Counted from the first letter of the stretch, positions 11,077-23,149 are shown. The stretch is 64,000 bases of DNA from Amborella trichopoda (GCF_000471905.2 NW_006499809.1:70179-134178); one strand, 5' to 3'. A program made the numbers and translations. The notes: generated by a model from the letters alone, not told the origin.

Positions 11077-12117
11077 TGTCACGACCCTACCCCCTGACCC
11101 CTACCGGAGGGCGATAGAGCGTGGGATTGCAACTAGAGGTTGCGAACGTTACTTAGGTTGGAGTGGCTCAAAGCATAAAAAAAAACATGGAATCGAGAGC
11201 GAACTACGAAAGAAAACTAGAATAAGTCCATTCATCAAACAAATATCAATCCATAAGTACAACCATTTCATTCATTCAATATCCAGAAGTTCTTACAATT
11301 CCTTTAAGGCACTATTAGCCCAAAAAATTACACAATATAAAGATTCCATCACAAACGTAAGCCCATCAAAAGATACTATGAAAAATCTTCGGGAGATGGC
11401 TCCACAAACTTCTCAAACTTGATGCTTCAACCACTTGAACACAAAACAACCACTTGCCTTAGCACATATGTCAACGACCTTCACTCTACAATTATGTAAA
11501 TAAAATGGAATGAGCTAATAGATCAGTAAGCAGATCTACACCATTGCAATTCTACTAGCATACCAGTGACAACAATAAAAGGTGCACACATATTCACGAG
11601 GTATCAAGTGGAGTCCCCAAACATGCTTCTCAACATTCTAACAGTAATATGATAAAAATAGTTTAATATACGATGCATAAATCACAATCTTCTTACTTTA
11701 GCATAACAATAAGGAGAACAAATCACAGTTACAAGACTAGTAAGGCTTACTCCTGAAGTAGAAGTTCCATTTCTCAGGTTAAGCCAATCCTGCCGCTTGA
11801 AACCTCTACCCTTGTTCAGGAGGGAGGACAATGACAAGTGGATGACCCACTTCATAATGCCCTCACACCCGCCCACTTCGTAAATCCCTCAGACATGTAC
11901 ACATCCCCAGTATGCTTTGGGGTATTTGATAGGTAGTGGCCTTGCAAGACATGACCCTCTCCTTGTGCCCTTTTGACAAGAGAGCGTTACACTACTATTG
12001 GGTGACCCAATGAGTAGTGCCCATAAAGATCGGGGGGGCCACGACCCTCCCAAATATCCACATCCTGACTCCCATCTTATCATGGGGAGTTAGGGAAAGG
12101 TTCAGATACCAACACCA

Positions 12118-12275
12118 TCATTCACGTAGTAGGTGTCCATTCACATATCACATAAGCAACATGGCACCATTATTCACACAGTAGGTGCCCATTCACATAT
12201 CACATAAGCAACGTGGCACCATTATTCACACAGTAGGTGCCCATTCACATATCACATAAGCAACATGGCACCATT
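12118..12275. repeat. 52-bp tandem repeat, three copies, in the LTR of C
   Basis: The word ATTCACATATCACATAAGCA recurs at 12139, 12191 and 12243, exactly 52 bp apart. The other LTR has the same three copies at about 33390-33545, so the triplication predates this insertion. Confidence 0.95.
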
Positions 12276-13883
12276 ATTCACAATAATGACATCTCAGTAT
12301 GACAGTGGCAATACCACATTTTAACAGTATCACAATGGCATTATCATAGCAACCATTATCACAGTTCAAGGGGATGAGGGTTCACTAGCTGCACTCTGCG
12401 GTGTACAGGGAACAACGACATACTCGGCTTCATAACATTATAACTCTCAAACATTGAAGCAACTTGAGATGGTTTCATTGATAAAAGTTTGAGCCAAGAC
12501 ATGTATCTTTCTAGCAAGACAAATTTGAAAGAAATTTGACTCAATTTGTTGGTTTGAAGGTTCATGCCAAGCAAAGTGATGGTTCTGAATTTTATCAACA
12601 CTGTCCACAGTGACATACCTTAAAAAACGAAGTATAACTTTCAATCTAAGAAAAATTTCATAATAGTTTCTTCATGAAAATCTTAGCATATTCAAATATC
12701 TTTAAAATGGATGCAGTTTGAGTGAAAATTATCTTCGTTTCGTCAGTTAAAATCAGTGACCACAATGGTATCAGTGGAACAATCCAGGAAAACAGTCAAC
12801 AGTGATATACCTTCATATTTTAAAACATAACTTCATTTTCATAAAGAATTTTTATAGTAGAAAAAGATGAACATTTATTGGACTCACATATATTTCCAAT
12901 GGAGGTGATTTGAGGTCAATCACTTCATTTGGCTGTTCAAAAATCTCTTTAAATAACACACATTTGGCTGTTCAAAAATCTCTTTAAATAACACATATTT
13001 CTGAAATTTCACAGTCTCATATGACATGTCTCAAGAACACATTTCATAACCTTCATTTCATAATAAAGAACATGATAATAACTATTCTCTCACCATGTAT
13101 ACACATAAACATGCATGCCCTATAGGATTTAAGAATCATGCATTCATTCTCAGCATCCAATTGCATCATAAAACAAAAACCCCAAATTTCAGTGAACAAG
13201 GCATAAGGAATTTCTACTTCACATATACTTTCATTTCTCATCTCACAAGCATAAGGTCCATGCATTCCTTATAAGTATGATGCAATGGTGATGGATCCAC
13301 TCACATGAACAATAATGTTTCTTTCTTCAATCCTCCTTTCACAACTCTCACCCACCCGACAAATGGCTGCCCTCCAAGTTACTTCTCCCAACTTGTCTTA
13401 GAGAGAGAAATATGAATGAATGGCAAGGGTGAGAGAGAGAGTGAGGCTTAAGTACTCTTAAGAGTGGGGTGGCTGTCCAAGTGGCTCAAAAAGTCTTAAA
13501 AATTTGGACAAGTGTCCCTCACACCAGCATGCACTCGACAAGTGGCAGCTTCAACACATGCACGTCAGTGATACAACCGGCGCTACACAGCCGGCACTGC
13601 ATACACGGCGAAACACAGCTGGTGCTACTTCACTTTCTCCATCTCACTGTTGTGTGTGAATTTTCTTCCTTCTATATACTCATGACGTCTTTCATTCACA
13701 GACGACACTGGCCTTCTCTCACCAACACTGTCGGCGGAAGCATAAGCGACAACAACCCTACTGACGGAAGCACAAGCTGCAATAACACTGCCGGTGAAAG
13801 CCCTAGTGGCGACACCCTGCCGGCGGAAGCTCACTTCACACGCGGTGCTCCATATCTCTCCTATCACTGTAGACGCTCTCCCT

Positions 13884-14012
13884 TCTTCCTCTTATTGCTG
13901 AGCGCTCATCGTCGCACACTCTCTTTTCTTCCTCCTATCACCAAGCACTCATCGCCGCGTGCTCTCTCTTCTTCCTCCTATCGTCAAGCGCTCATCGCCG
14001 CATGCTTTCTTT
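13884..14012. repeat. ~44-bp CG-rich tandem repeat, three copies, in the LTR of C
   Basis: Units contain AAGCGCTCATCGCCGCGTGC or close variants followed by TCTCTCTTCTTCCTCCTATC. Relatives occur in the other LTR (35300-35420) and in the LTR fragments at 16064-16178 and 28489-28650. Confidence 0.85.
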
Positions 14013-14191
14013 TCTCCTTTTGACATGCACGGTGTTACTCCCTTTGTTTCACAGCCGCCGATAACACATTTCACTCGCAGCGATTTGCTCTATACTGTCG
14101 TGCGCTCCTATCGTTGCGCACTCTTCTAACCTTCTTCCCTCCTTATCCCACCATGCACTCCAACAGGCTGCGAATAATTTGGGTCGTCACA

Positions 14192-14208
14192 TCAGTCCCC
14201 CCTTAAAA
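14192..14208 (-). promoter_or_regulatory. Polypurine tract of element C
   Basis: On the - strand TTTTAAGGGGGGACTGA directly abuts the LTR start. This is the usual place for the plus-strand primer of an LTR element and confirms that C is read on the - strand. Confidence 0.8.
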
Positions 14209-15015
14209 CGATTTTGTCCTCAAAATTGTCAGTCGAATAAATGGGGGTACAATGCATGGATTTCATCTTCTCAATCCTATGTTGATTCTTTCCTCAATGA
14301 TACTGCCATAAAACCCGGACTAGGGGAATCTCTTTGTGGCATAATATCTGAATTCTTCTATCCAGTAGCTTAATAGGCTGTTCAATATAGGTTAAATCGT
14401 CCCTAATCGGAATTGGCTCATACTTCAAGTTGTGGGATGGATCGGGCTGATACTTTCTTAATAACGACACATGAAACAAATCATGAATATTAGCCAACTC
14501 GGGCGGTAGGGCCAAATGATATGCTACACCTACAATCCTTTCTAAAATCTCAAAGGGTCCAATAAATTGTGGACCCAATTTCCCCTTTTTGCCAAATCTC
14601 ATTATGCCATTCGTTGGCGATACCTTCAGAAAAACCTGATCACCCACTTCAAATTCAAGGTCCCTCCTCCGATTGTTGACATAACTCTTCTGCTGACTTT
14701 GAGCTGTTTTGAGCCGCTCTCAAATTAAGGCAATCTTTTCTAAGGTTATTTGAACAATCTTTGGCCCTAAAAGTTTCTTTCATCAACCTCGTCCCAACAT
14801 ATAGGTGATCCACACTTTCTCCCATACAATGCCTCAAAACGTGCCATCTGGATACTGGCTTTGAAACTATTGTTATAAGCAAATTCTATTAAAGGCAGAT
14901 GATTATCCCAATTTCCTTTAAGATATGTAACACAGATCCTCAACATATCTTCCAAGGTTTATATGGTCCTTTCTGATTATCCATTTGTTTGAGGGTGGAA
15001 AGCTGTACTAAAAGT
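14209..15015 (-). pseudogene. Chromovirus C pol remnant: distal integrase and chromodomain-type tail
   Basis: On the - strand this starts with an STAFHPQTNG stretch (integrase core), then [61 protein letters not shown] and a tail ending RVLWQYH before the short 3' end. These are the standard motifs of Tekay/Del integrases, whose tail carries a chromodomain. The rest of integrase lies at 28802-29593, beyond the nested block. It is a broken fossil. Confidence 0.85.
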
Positions 15016-15029
15016 GAGTTTGGTCCCCA

Positions 15030-15665
15030 TTGGAAAGATATGTGAGTCTAGTAAAATGGTCACTTTTTGCCACTGTCAAAATTCTTTATATTTTAAAATA
15101 TGAAGGTATATCACTGTTGACTGTTTTCATGGATTTTGCCACTCGTGCTACTGTGGTCATTGATTTTAACTGACCAAACGAAGTCCATTTTTTCTGAAAC
15201 CACAGCCATTTGAAAGGTCTTTGAATTGCATGTAGAAACTATTTTGAAATTCTTCTTAGATTGAAAGTTATACTTCATTTTATGAAGGTATGTCACTGTG
15301 GACAGTGTTGATAAAATTTATAACTATCACTTTGCTTGGCATGAACCTTCGAACCATCAAATAGAGTCCAAATTCTTTCAAATTTATCTTGTTAGAAAGA
15401 TACACGTCTTGGCTCAAACTTTGATTTTTGAAACCAACTCAAGTTGCTTCACTGTTTGAAAGTTATAATGTTATGAAGCAGGGTATGTCGCCATACCCTA
15501 TACACTGCAGAGTGCAACTAGTGAACCCTCATCCCCTTGAACAAAAAAGGGGTTAAATGAGATCCAATTGTCTTCAAACCATTGCCTTTTGAAAGATAAT
15601 TGTGTTTAATACAAATTTTGTTTTGGAACTATCCTCAAATAAATCACCAGTAACAACTATGTCAC
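15030..15665 (+). mobile_element. C-family LTR fragment in inverted orientation
   Basis: This stretch matches the reverse complement of roughly 34340-33700 in the 5' LTR of C: GATATGTGAGTCTAGTAAAA, GAAGGTATATCACTGTTGAC, CACTGCAGAGTGCA and AACCCTCATCCCCTTGAAC are all present, inverted. It lies next to C's own integrase but points the other way, so it is a separate piece of the same LTR family brought in by rearrangement or by a second element. Confidence 0.8.
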
Positions 15666-16063
15666 AAAAGATGCAATAAATAAAAAAATATACAATAATA
15701 ATAAAAATAAATTAATAAAAACACACATATGTGTAATAAATGCATGCAAAAAACAATAAACATGAAATATATATATAAAATATAAAATACTGAAAATAAA
15801 ATATAATCATAAATTTACTTCAAATGTATGGCTAACATATATCTTAACTGTAAAACGCATATATAAAATAAACAGTGCACAAAATTAATCCACAAAGCAA
15901 CACCATACTTATACAAAAATATACTATTAATAAATACAATATATTCACATTTGTAAAAAACTACTTTACATATGTAATACAAACAAACAAATGTAATTAA
16001 CTGAAAAAATATTATAAATACATATGTTAATAAAAAGTACGCACGCATTATATATAATCAATG
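15666..16063. other. AT-rich block of unknown origin inside the C insertion block
   Basis: About 400 bp, nearly all A and T (AATAAATAAAAAAATATACA and similar), with no match to the C LTRs or to anything else in the window. It is flanked by two C-family LTR fragments in opposite orientations. I see no gene, TIR or convincing hairpin. Confidence 0.5.
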
Positions 16064-16178
16064 TACACACGCTGCCGGCGGAAGCTCACTTCACACGCGA
16101 CGCTCCATCTCTCTCCTATCACCGTGTGCACATCACCGCGCGTGCTCTCCCTTCTTCCTTCTATCGCCAAGCGCTCAT
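16064..16178 (-). mobile_element. C-family LTR fragment, left of Tat element K
   Basis: GCTGCCGGCGGAAGCTCACT to CGCCAAGCGCTCAT matches the first part (U3 side) of the C LTR. It joins logically with 28489-28801, so element K interrupts this LTR piece. The last five bases (16174-16178, CTCAT) are the left target duplication of K. Confidence 0.8.
16174..16178. repeat. Target site duplication of element K, left copy (CTCAT)
   Basis: CTCAT precedes the element start TGGTTCAGTG. The same bases follow its other end at 28484-28488. Removing K and one copy restores a continuous C-LTR repeat. Confidence 0.8.
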
Positions 16179-19057
16179 TGGTTCAGTGCCTCGATCTCGC
16201 CCTATGGATCTGGATGATCGGGTAGCACGCGTCTCGGGTTTTAGGGGAGACTCGGGACGTTTTGAGATTGCTCTCTCGGAAACCTCGTTCGAGAACAAGG
16301 GCAGGTATTACCAACCGATGAGAGAGGAATTTAAGGTGGGTACGGGATTTACTCGGACTAGCTGGCGTGGGTGCCCTTTTAGATCACAAAGAAAGCGCCC
16401 CACTCATAAAATTGGTTTGAAATCACCTCCCTTGGCTTGTAATCTCCTGTTTTCTGCAATCACACACATGTGGCAAATGTTATAAGACAGGTGGGTCAAC
16501 AGACCTCACCTTGCCTCTTTGATGAACGTACACAAGCGTGCACATTCATAAGAAGAAAAGAAGAATAAGATATGGAAGATGGGGGAGAGAAGAATTTGAC
16601 TAGGCAGGAAGATCAACACAGTGACTCAGCTGGTAAGTAATTGGTCTGACGTGGCAGTAAAATGGGCTCGGTAACTCAGACCGGCTCAATAGAGTTACTA
16701 CTAGACGTCAACACCGATACTAACTAGATATGATGGTTAGTCTGTCATTGTAATAAAGCGAGCACAATAATTATAGCACAACAACATTACGATTAGATGA
16801 TAGGGCTACCATAAGAAGCTAATCTCAACCCCTCTTAGTCAAACAAAAGGATAACAGAAGGCATGGAAATCATAAAGAGAGAATAAGAAGTAAGAGAATA
16901 AGAGGAGAAGAGAAAGAAAGAGAGGAAGGGAAAGAAAGAAGGAGGAGTGTGAGAGAAGAGAGAAGGAAGCAGAGAGGAGGGAGATGGACACAGTAGGTTC
17001 CAGGCATCACCGGCTGTGTTGGAAGAAGAGAAAGAAGACACAGTTGGCGCTACGCATTTCCGACTGTGTTAGAAGAAGAGGGAGATGATACAGTTGGTGC
17101 CAGGTATCGTCGGCTATGTTAGAGAGAGGGGGCAAGAAGGAGAGAGAGGACATAGTCGACGTTAGGTATCGTTGACTGTGTTAGAGAGAGAGGGAGTAAG
17201 AAGGACACAGCCGACACTAGGCATTGCCGACTGTATTTTTTTAAGAGGATAGGAGAGAGAAAGACACAGTCTGTGTTAGGCATTATCGATTGTGTTTAGT
17301 AAGAGCGAAGAGAGAAAGACACAGTCGATGTTTGTCATTGCTGGCTGTGTTTTAATAAGAGCGAAGAGAGAAAGATACAGTCGGCGCTCGGCATTGTCGG
17401 TTGCATTTTAAGAAGAGTGGAGAGAGAAAGACACAGTTGGCACTAGGCATTACCGGTTGTGTTTTAAGAAGAAGAACATAAAGGAGATAGGGATGAGAAG
17501 AAGAGTGAGAAAGAGATAGAGATGATATGAAGAAAGAGAAAGAGAGATACATATGAGAAGAAGAGAGAGAATGAGAGAACGAGGGAGGAGAGAGAAAGAA
17601 GGGAGGAGAGAGAAAGTTACCTTATCGAAGGGTACCGACCCTTTTATTCTCTCTCCAAGATGCACCCATGAGCTTAAGCAAAAATGAAGTCTTTGAATCT
17701 TTAAGAATGAACCCAAGGGGATTTTTACAGGCTTATATAGAATATGGCTCAAATATGGGTGGACGCCCAAAAAACCACCTAGAATTGAAGAAAATTACAA
17801 TTTAATTGAATTAAAAGAAATTCTAAAAATGGGTACAAAAGGACTGTTTTGCCCCTTCCTAACAATGTGTGGAATTTTAGAACATTCCTTGCTGCTGCCC
17901 GAGAACTTGCGTGATCTTCCATGACTGATCCAGGGTTGTTCTGATGCCTGTTTGATGGAAAGATGATTGTTCTCTTGTGGGGCTTGGCATTGCAATCGAT
18001 TTGATACTCACTTCGAGCCATGAATCATGTTTCTAAGCCATGATCATGAAACTTAAAATTTTTTTGAATCTTGAAAGCTTCTGATCGATTGTGTCCTCAT
18101 TTCTTAATTTTTTTTTCTTCAGTTTCTTCGTTGAATCACACTAAGCATGTCGTCATGATCACGTTGCAACAAACGCAGCTCGATTTCGTGTCCGGATGAA
18201 GATTTCGTCGTCCAGAGTTTTTGACCAAAATCTTGAAATCCAGCGGTCGAAATTTATGGCAGCTTTGACACCTCTGTAAGTGAAATCCAACCATTCATTG
18301 TATGCAGGGTTCGGACCAGAGATAGTCACAGACCTCACGCACATAATGCAATTGGTTTTGTGCCGATCGGGTATGTGAGCGCCATGATTTGACCGCTCGA
18401 GTGAGGCGTGCTGCGGCTTCATTTTTTGTATTTTTCTTCATAGATCAACAACTTCTCTGTAGTTTTTCTCCCTACTCGGGCATCGTCACGGGGCGTATCA
18501 CATATTGAAATACTCGCCTTGATGAGACGAACATGCTCACAAAATTTGAGAGCGATCCGACTGGAACGAGTGAGATATAGGCTCCGCAAGTTACTGTCCG
18601 TGATTGTAAAAATAACCACCTTTAATGGTGTTTTGGTGCAAGGTGGCCACACGGGAATAGTGTGCAGCCTACCCCTTTTGGTATTTTACCCCTAACTTTG
18701 TCTTAGAGTAGCCGATTAAGCCGAAACTTGACCCATAAGGGTGTTCGACCGTGTCAGATTCAATGGCAGTGGTACCATAGCTGTTTGATGCACCAAAAAT
18801 ATAGTTTTAGCTACGGGGTCCATTTCAAGGTGCTAGAGGTTGATTTTGTCGAAATTGTTTATTTGTGTTCACTGCCTTAAACATGTCTGATCGTGATGAG
18901 ACTTGACAGGTGGCCTTTTGAGGTACTGATGAAGATCTTGACAGATTCTGGGGCCATTATGAGACTATCAAAATTTCCAGTGTTTTGTAGGCTTTATTGA
19001 CTTGCTTTGTCTTTATTCTGCATCGGGAACCAAGGGGCTGAAAAATGCGTTGAAACA
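16179..19057 (-). mobile_element. 3' LTR of element K (Tat A1)
   Basis: 2879 bp. On the - strand it starts TGTTTCAACGC and ends GGCACTGAACCA. The central part (16985-17470) is an A1-type minisatellite rich in GA and CAGCCGGCGCTAGG words. The outer part (17600-19057) aligns with 27000-28483, 55130-56605 and, more weakly, 44800-46210 and 61550-62905. The open frames along it are purine-tract by-products. Confidence 0.85.
16985..17470. repeat. ~58-62 bp minisatellite with inverted-repeat core (K LTR)
   Basis: About eight units. Each has a GAAGAGNGAGA tract, then ACACAGTCGGCGCTAGGCAT or a variant and an opposing arm such as CCGGCTGTGT. The two arms (CACAGCCGGC and GCCGGCTGTG in ideal form) are reverse complements around GCTAGGCATT. 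A short version recurs at 26795-26885 in the other LTR. Confidence 0.85.
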
Positions 19058-19080
19058 GCTTGCCCTACCGAATGTTGCAT
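19058..19080 (-). promoter_or_regulatory. Polypurine-tract-like site before the 3' LTR of K
   Basis: On the - strand ACATTCGGTAGGGCAAGC directly abuts the LTR. Versions in E and J at the same place are nearly identical. Confidence 0.5.
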
Positions 19081-19442
19081 TTTGAGAGAAGTTAGAATGA
19101 CAACATTAAGAAAATTTCCTTCGGCTTGCTTACTTTTTTCTTCCTAGCCATAGGACCATGTGACCACCAAGAAAATTCACGCAATGGTGTAAGTAGGATG
19201 CTCAGACGTAGGGATGCATTGTTCATGGGTTTTATGGAGAATTTAGGGGGAGAAGAGACTTTTGTTTTTTCAGGGATCTTACTGAAGTCCTCACCCTCGT
19301 TTGGACTTTATGCGATTCTAAATCTTAGGATTTTGTATGGACCTCGTCAGTCAGAATCAGGCTCGTCTGGCAATTGAGTGCCATGTCGAAGGACATTGTT
19401 CCCATTTGGCTTAGGTTTCTTTGTCTTAGATAGATAACAAAA

Positions 19443-19832
19443 GAGCCTTTGGTTGACGCTCGTTTATGTAATGCACCAGTTGTTTCTTTGTGGGTAAGGC
19501 ACCTCAGTTTATCAAGATGACCAGCTTTGGGTATAACCACCCCTACCACTGTTTTGCAGCTACGACAATCATCTGATTGCCCCTCCAAAGTCATGGTTGA
19601 CTTAGCTTTCTTGGGGAATCTTTGGTTCGTTGGAGTGACTTTCTTGTTTGTTTGTTGTGCTGAAGAGCCATTTGTTGGTGCTCGTCTATGTCGTGCACCA
19701 TTTGTTCCTTGGCGGGTAGGGTACCTCAGTTTATCGAGATAACTAGCTTTGGGTATAACCACCCCTACCCACTGCTTTGCAGCTACGACAATCATCTGAT
19801 TGCCACTCCAAAGTCATGGTTGACTTAGCCTT
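19443..19832. repeat. ~223-bp tandem duplication in the K 3' UTR
   Basis: Two units start at about 19443 and 19666; each carries GGTAAGGCACCTCAGTTTAT (or GGTAGGGTACC...), GGTATAACCACCCCTACC and CAGCTACGACAATCATCTGA. The second is partial. E and J amplified different blocks in this part of the UTR, so each element has its own repeat history. Confidence 0.9.
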
Positions 19833-20399
19833 CTCAAGGCATCTCTGGCATCTGGGAGTGTGTTTCATTGCCTCCTGGGAGGGATGCTCTTTTTCATGAG
19901 ACTTGTCTTGTCATCTTGATGAGTATTTTGTCCTTCAAGTCCTTTTTGCAACTGGAATCAGGTTGTCAGAATCTTTTCCTTAGAGCTCATATTTTTGAAC
20001 CCTGGTATTGTAACACTGAGGAGTTTTTATTTTTTTAAGTAAGGGATGAAGCCGCCTGTTGAGGTGAGTGCTGCATCAACTTGTTAATTGGTCCAAGCAT
20101 CTTTTGTGGATTTTACTTGAACTTGGGGAGTGGCGCCGTAGAGATGGTTTTCACCAACTTCTTTTTCTTTAGGGCACTTTTACCCATGACCTTACGACCA
20201 TATTCACCCTTATTCTTCCAGTTTTAATCACAATGCCCTTCAGGTTTTCACTGTGCTCGGGTTTTATTCACGGAACTCTTTTACTCATGGTTTCGTGACC
20301 ATGCCCATTCATCATTTTTACTCATGGTGTTCCTTTATTAAGGTATACACCATGCATGTTATTTCATTTTTTTTGTGAAGGCGTGTTTATAATTTGGCA

Positions 20400-21075
20400 G
20401 TGGTGTTGAGCCTTTTAATGTCATGCGGCTAGGATGTGTACTATAGTTTTAGGGTCATATAACTAGACCATAACTATGTAGTTTTAAAGTCATGCAGCTA
20501 GGACCATGCAGTTTAAGGTTGTTCAACTAGACCTCTGCTACAGTTTAAGGTCATATAGTTTGGACCATGATGCTGAGCCTTTTACCATCATGCGACTAGG
20601 ACGTGTACTATAATTTTAAGGTCATATAACTAGGCCATAGCTATGGAGTTTTAAAGTCATGCAGCTAGGACCATGTAGTTTAAGGTCGTGCAACTAGACC
20701 TCCATTACAGTTTAAGGTCATATAATTTGGACCATGGTGTTTAGCCTTTTAATGTCATGCGACTAGGACGTGTACTATAGTTTTAGGGTCATACAGCTAG
20801 ACCATAGCTATGTAGTTTTAAAGTCATGTAGCTAAGACCATGCAATTTAACGTCATACAACTAGACCTCCGCTACAGTTTAAGGTCATACAGTTTGGACC
20901 ATGGTGCTGAGCGTTTTAACATCATGTGGCTAGAACATGTCCTATAGTTTTAGGGTCATACAACTAGACCATAGCTATGCAGTTTTAAAGTCATGCATCT
21001 AGGACCATTTAGTTTAAAGTCATGCAACTAGACCTCTGCTATAGTTTAAGCTCATATAGTTTGGACCATGGTGTT
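20400..21075 (+). repeat. GTTTAAGGTCATGCA tandem array (K)
   Basis: A two-level repeat: short 30-38 bp units such as GCTAGGACCATGCAGTTTAA are grouped in a higher-order unit of about 165-170 bp that begins near GCTGAGCCTTTTA and recurs at about 20410, 20570, 20740 and 20905. This higher-order structure is clearest in K. Confidence 0.85.
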
Positions 21076-21079
21076 GGGG

Positions 21080-21480
21080 TCGTGCATCTAGACCATTGTA
21101 TGGTTCGCTATGTAGGTGGAGCTCCATGGGGAATAGGTCTGTGGATGGAAATCCAACTCCCTAGGGATAAAATGGTTAAGGCCATTCACAAGCAGAGGGC
21201 TCAGATGGAGATGGTGGCCCAATGAAGGATGACGAATGGAAGCAAACTTCACTGGGGATTATGAGACAAATGTGGGTCTTTTATATCCTTGAGGACAAAA
21301 TAAATAAGCGCGAGGCACCACTAGAGGTTTCAGTAACAAAAATGACTCTAACTCCACTAGGGATAATAGGCTATAGTACGAGTATGGCTCTCCTACTGGG
21401 GATGAGAAGTCATGACCTGATGTTGATTAATCTAGGTTCAATAGGTCAGAGTATAGGTACAACCTCACTAGGGATAGAGA
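21080..21480. other. CACTGGGGAT-type spacer in the K 3' UTR
   Basis: Imperfect repeats of ACTCCACTAGGGATAATAGG and similar words, matching 36010-36400 in F and 47960-48390 in J. Two short open frames (21022-21225, 21222-21590) run through it and do not resemble known proteins. Confidence 0.55.
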
Positions 21481-21589
21481 TAGGACACACACAGCTTCGG
21501 CCTAAGCTGCTTAAAATATCGCCAGCACCAGGTGCATCAACCATTATTTCTTGTGAGTGCTCAGCCGGTGATGAGTCTTCGAAAACGTA

Positions 21590-21985
21590 ACGAGCACTGA
21601 GGACGGCCAACATTGCTTCTTAACCACTCAATCGGCACTAGATTGCTAAAAACACAACCGGCACTAGATTGTTAAAAACACAACCAGTGTTGAGGATGGA
21701 ACGTGCTTTGATCATAGCCAGCTCTAGGCATTGACAAACATAGTTGGTGCTAAGCGTTAGCAGATACAACTGGTGTTAAGCATTGGCAGACACAGTCGGC
21801 GCTTAAACTTTGGCAAACCTAGTCAGCGCTAAGCCTTAATAGACATAGTCGGCGCTAATTGTTGGCAGACACAGCCGGTGCTATGCTTTGATAGACTTAG
21901 TCGGCACTAAGGTTTGAGGGCACAACCGGCGCTAAGGTTTGAGTACCCAGCCAGAGCTAAGGTTTGAGTGCACAGCCGACACTGA
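21590..21985. repeat. ~37-bp CAGCCGGCGCTAAG tandem repeat (K 3' UTR)
   Basis: Around ten units of the form AGACACAGTCGGCGCTAAGC plus TTTGG, including CAACCGGCGCTA at 21923-21934. The same word family forms the LTR minisatellite of subfamily A1 and occurs in F at 37430-37640. Confidence 0.85.
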
Positions 21986-22048
21986 TCCAGTGCCTTAGAA
22001 ATTTTTTATTTGAATAATTGAGCCCTTTATAATGGCTGGTCCTTACTG

Positions 22049-23148
22049 AATTCTTGATGTAAAGAAGCTTCCAAGGGGTGGAGAGGTCGGTACCGATGAT
22101 TTTACCAGTGAGGCTCTATCAAGGGGTGACCCCATTTGGCTGACTAAGTCAGTATGCTGACCAGAGTGGCTTCTCAGTGTCACTTTCATTACTGACCCCA
22201 TTCATTTTGAAGTTCACGAGGGGAATGATGGAAATGATAGCATCGAAGAAGGGGTGGCGCTCCTTCATTGTATGCACATGAACATAGCTTTTGAGGAGAG
22301 CTTGCTCTAAGAAAATGAATGGTTCATGCAAAAGGGCTACTAATGTGGTTAAGAAAAGGCCTTCGAATATAGGGGGAGCACCAATATTTGAAGGGATACT
22401 CTTCTTGGACTGCTAAGGTGTTAGTGTCGCACAGAAGCATTCTTGAACATGCTTCTCTACTAGCAGTAGTCTAGTGTTCGGGCAGCTACAATGATTGATG
22501 GTCTAATGTTTTCAAAGTATCACTGGAGACCAGGAGTGACATTTGTAATACCTTGCTTCTTGGGCAAAAGGAAGCAGGAATCTCCTTTCTAGATGTTCAT
22601 TTTATTAGGGGCCTTCCGATGATCAGGGCCATGTATGATGAGTTTGTCCCTCCGAACTCGGTCATCTTTGGTGGTGCTAGCTTGGGGGATGAAGAGCCGC
22701 CTGCCAGTCTTCAAAGATCTTCGAGGCTTACCAATTAGTTCATGCTAAGTTTAGCAATGGTCAAGTAAACTTCACCGAATGGGTGAAATTCTTTTGTGGG
22801 GACTATCCCGAAGGCAGTCGGGGTACTCCGAAAGGAAAAGGGAAGGAAGTTATGAAGGGGACACCTCCCGTGTATCAATCTGAGACCAGCGATGACTGTG
22901 TCTTTTTGGCTGCATATTTGGCCTTATTTTTGTGCAAGTTCGTGTTCCCCGAGTGGGCAGATGACATTCTTTCAGGTGTATTATATGTAGCATGTGACAT
23001 GGCCAGAGGGTATGAGTATGCCCTTGCTCAGCCAGTCTTGTGTAACATTTACCATGGCTTGGGGGCCATCTTTCGTGGGAAGGCCTACAAAGGCAAAGAG
23101 GGAGGGAATGGCATTGTAGGAGGAGAGGCATTTCCTGGATCGCCTTGA
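22049..23148 (+). pseudogene. Antisense ORF of K, plant-mobile-domain-like, partial
   Basis: On the + strand, opposite to pol. Recognisable parts are ISFLDVHFIRGLPM then MYDEFVPPNSVIF (about 22570-22670) and DCVFLAAYLALFLCKFVFP, VLYVACDMARG and PVLCNIYHGLGAIFRGKAYK (about 22890-23100). The order and spacing resemble the plant mobile domain (PF10536 type), known from MAIN/MAIL1 proteins and from transposon-borne ORFs. A close relative is in F (37774-39440). It has several breaks and lies tail-to-tail with the RT remnant. Confidence 0.62.
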
Positions 23149-23149
23149 T

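Larger units (their letters stand above)
11077..14191 (-). mobile_element. 3' LTR of element C
   Basis: 3115 bp. Read on the - strand it starts TGTGACGACCCAAATTATTC and ends GGGTCGTGACA, a typical TG...CA gypsy LTR. It aligns along its whole length with 32406-35606. It contains a 52-bp triplicate (12118-12275), a CG-rich triplicate (13884-14012) and the 12-mer CAACCGGCGCTA (13574-13585) that also occurs in Tat sequences here. Confidence 0.92.
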
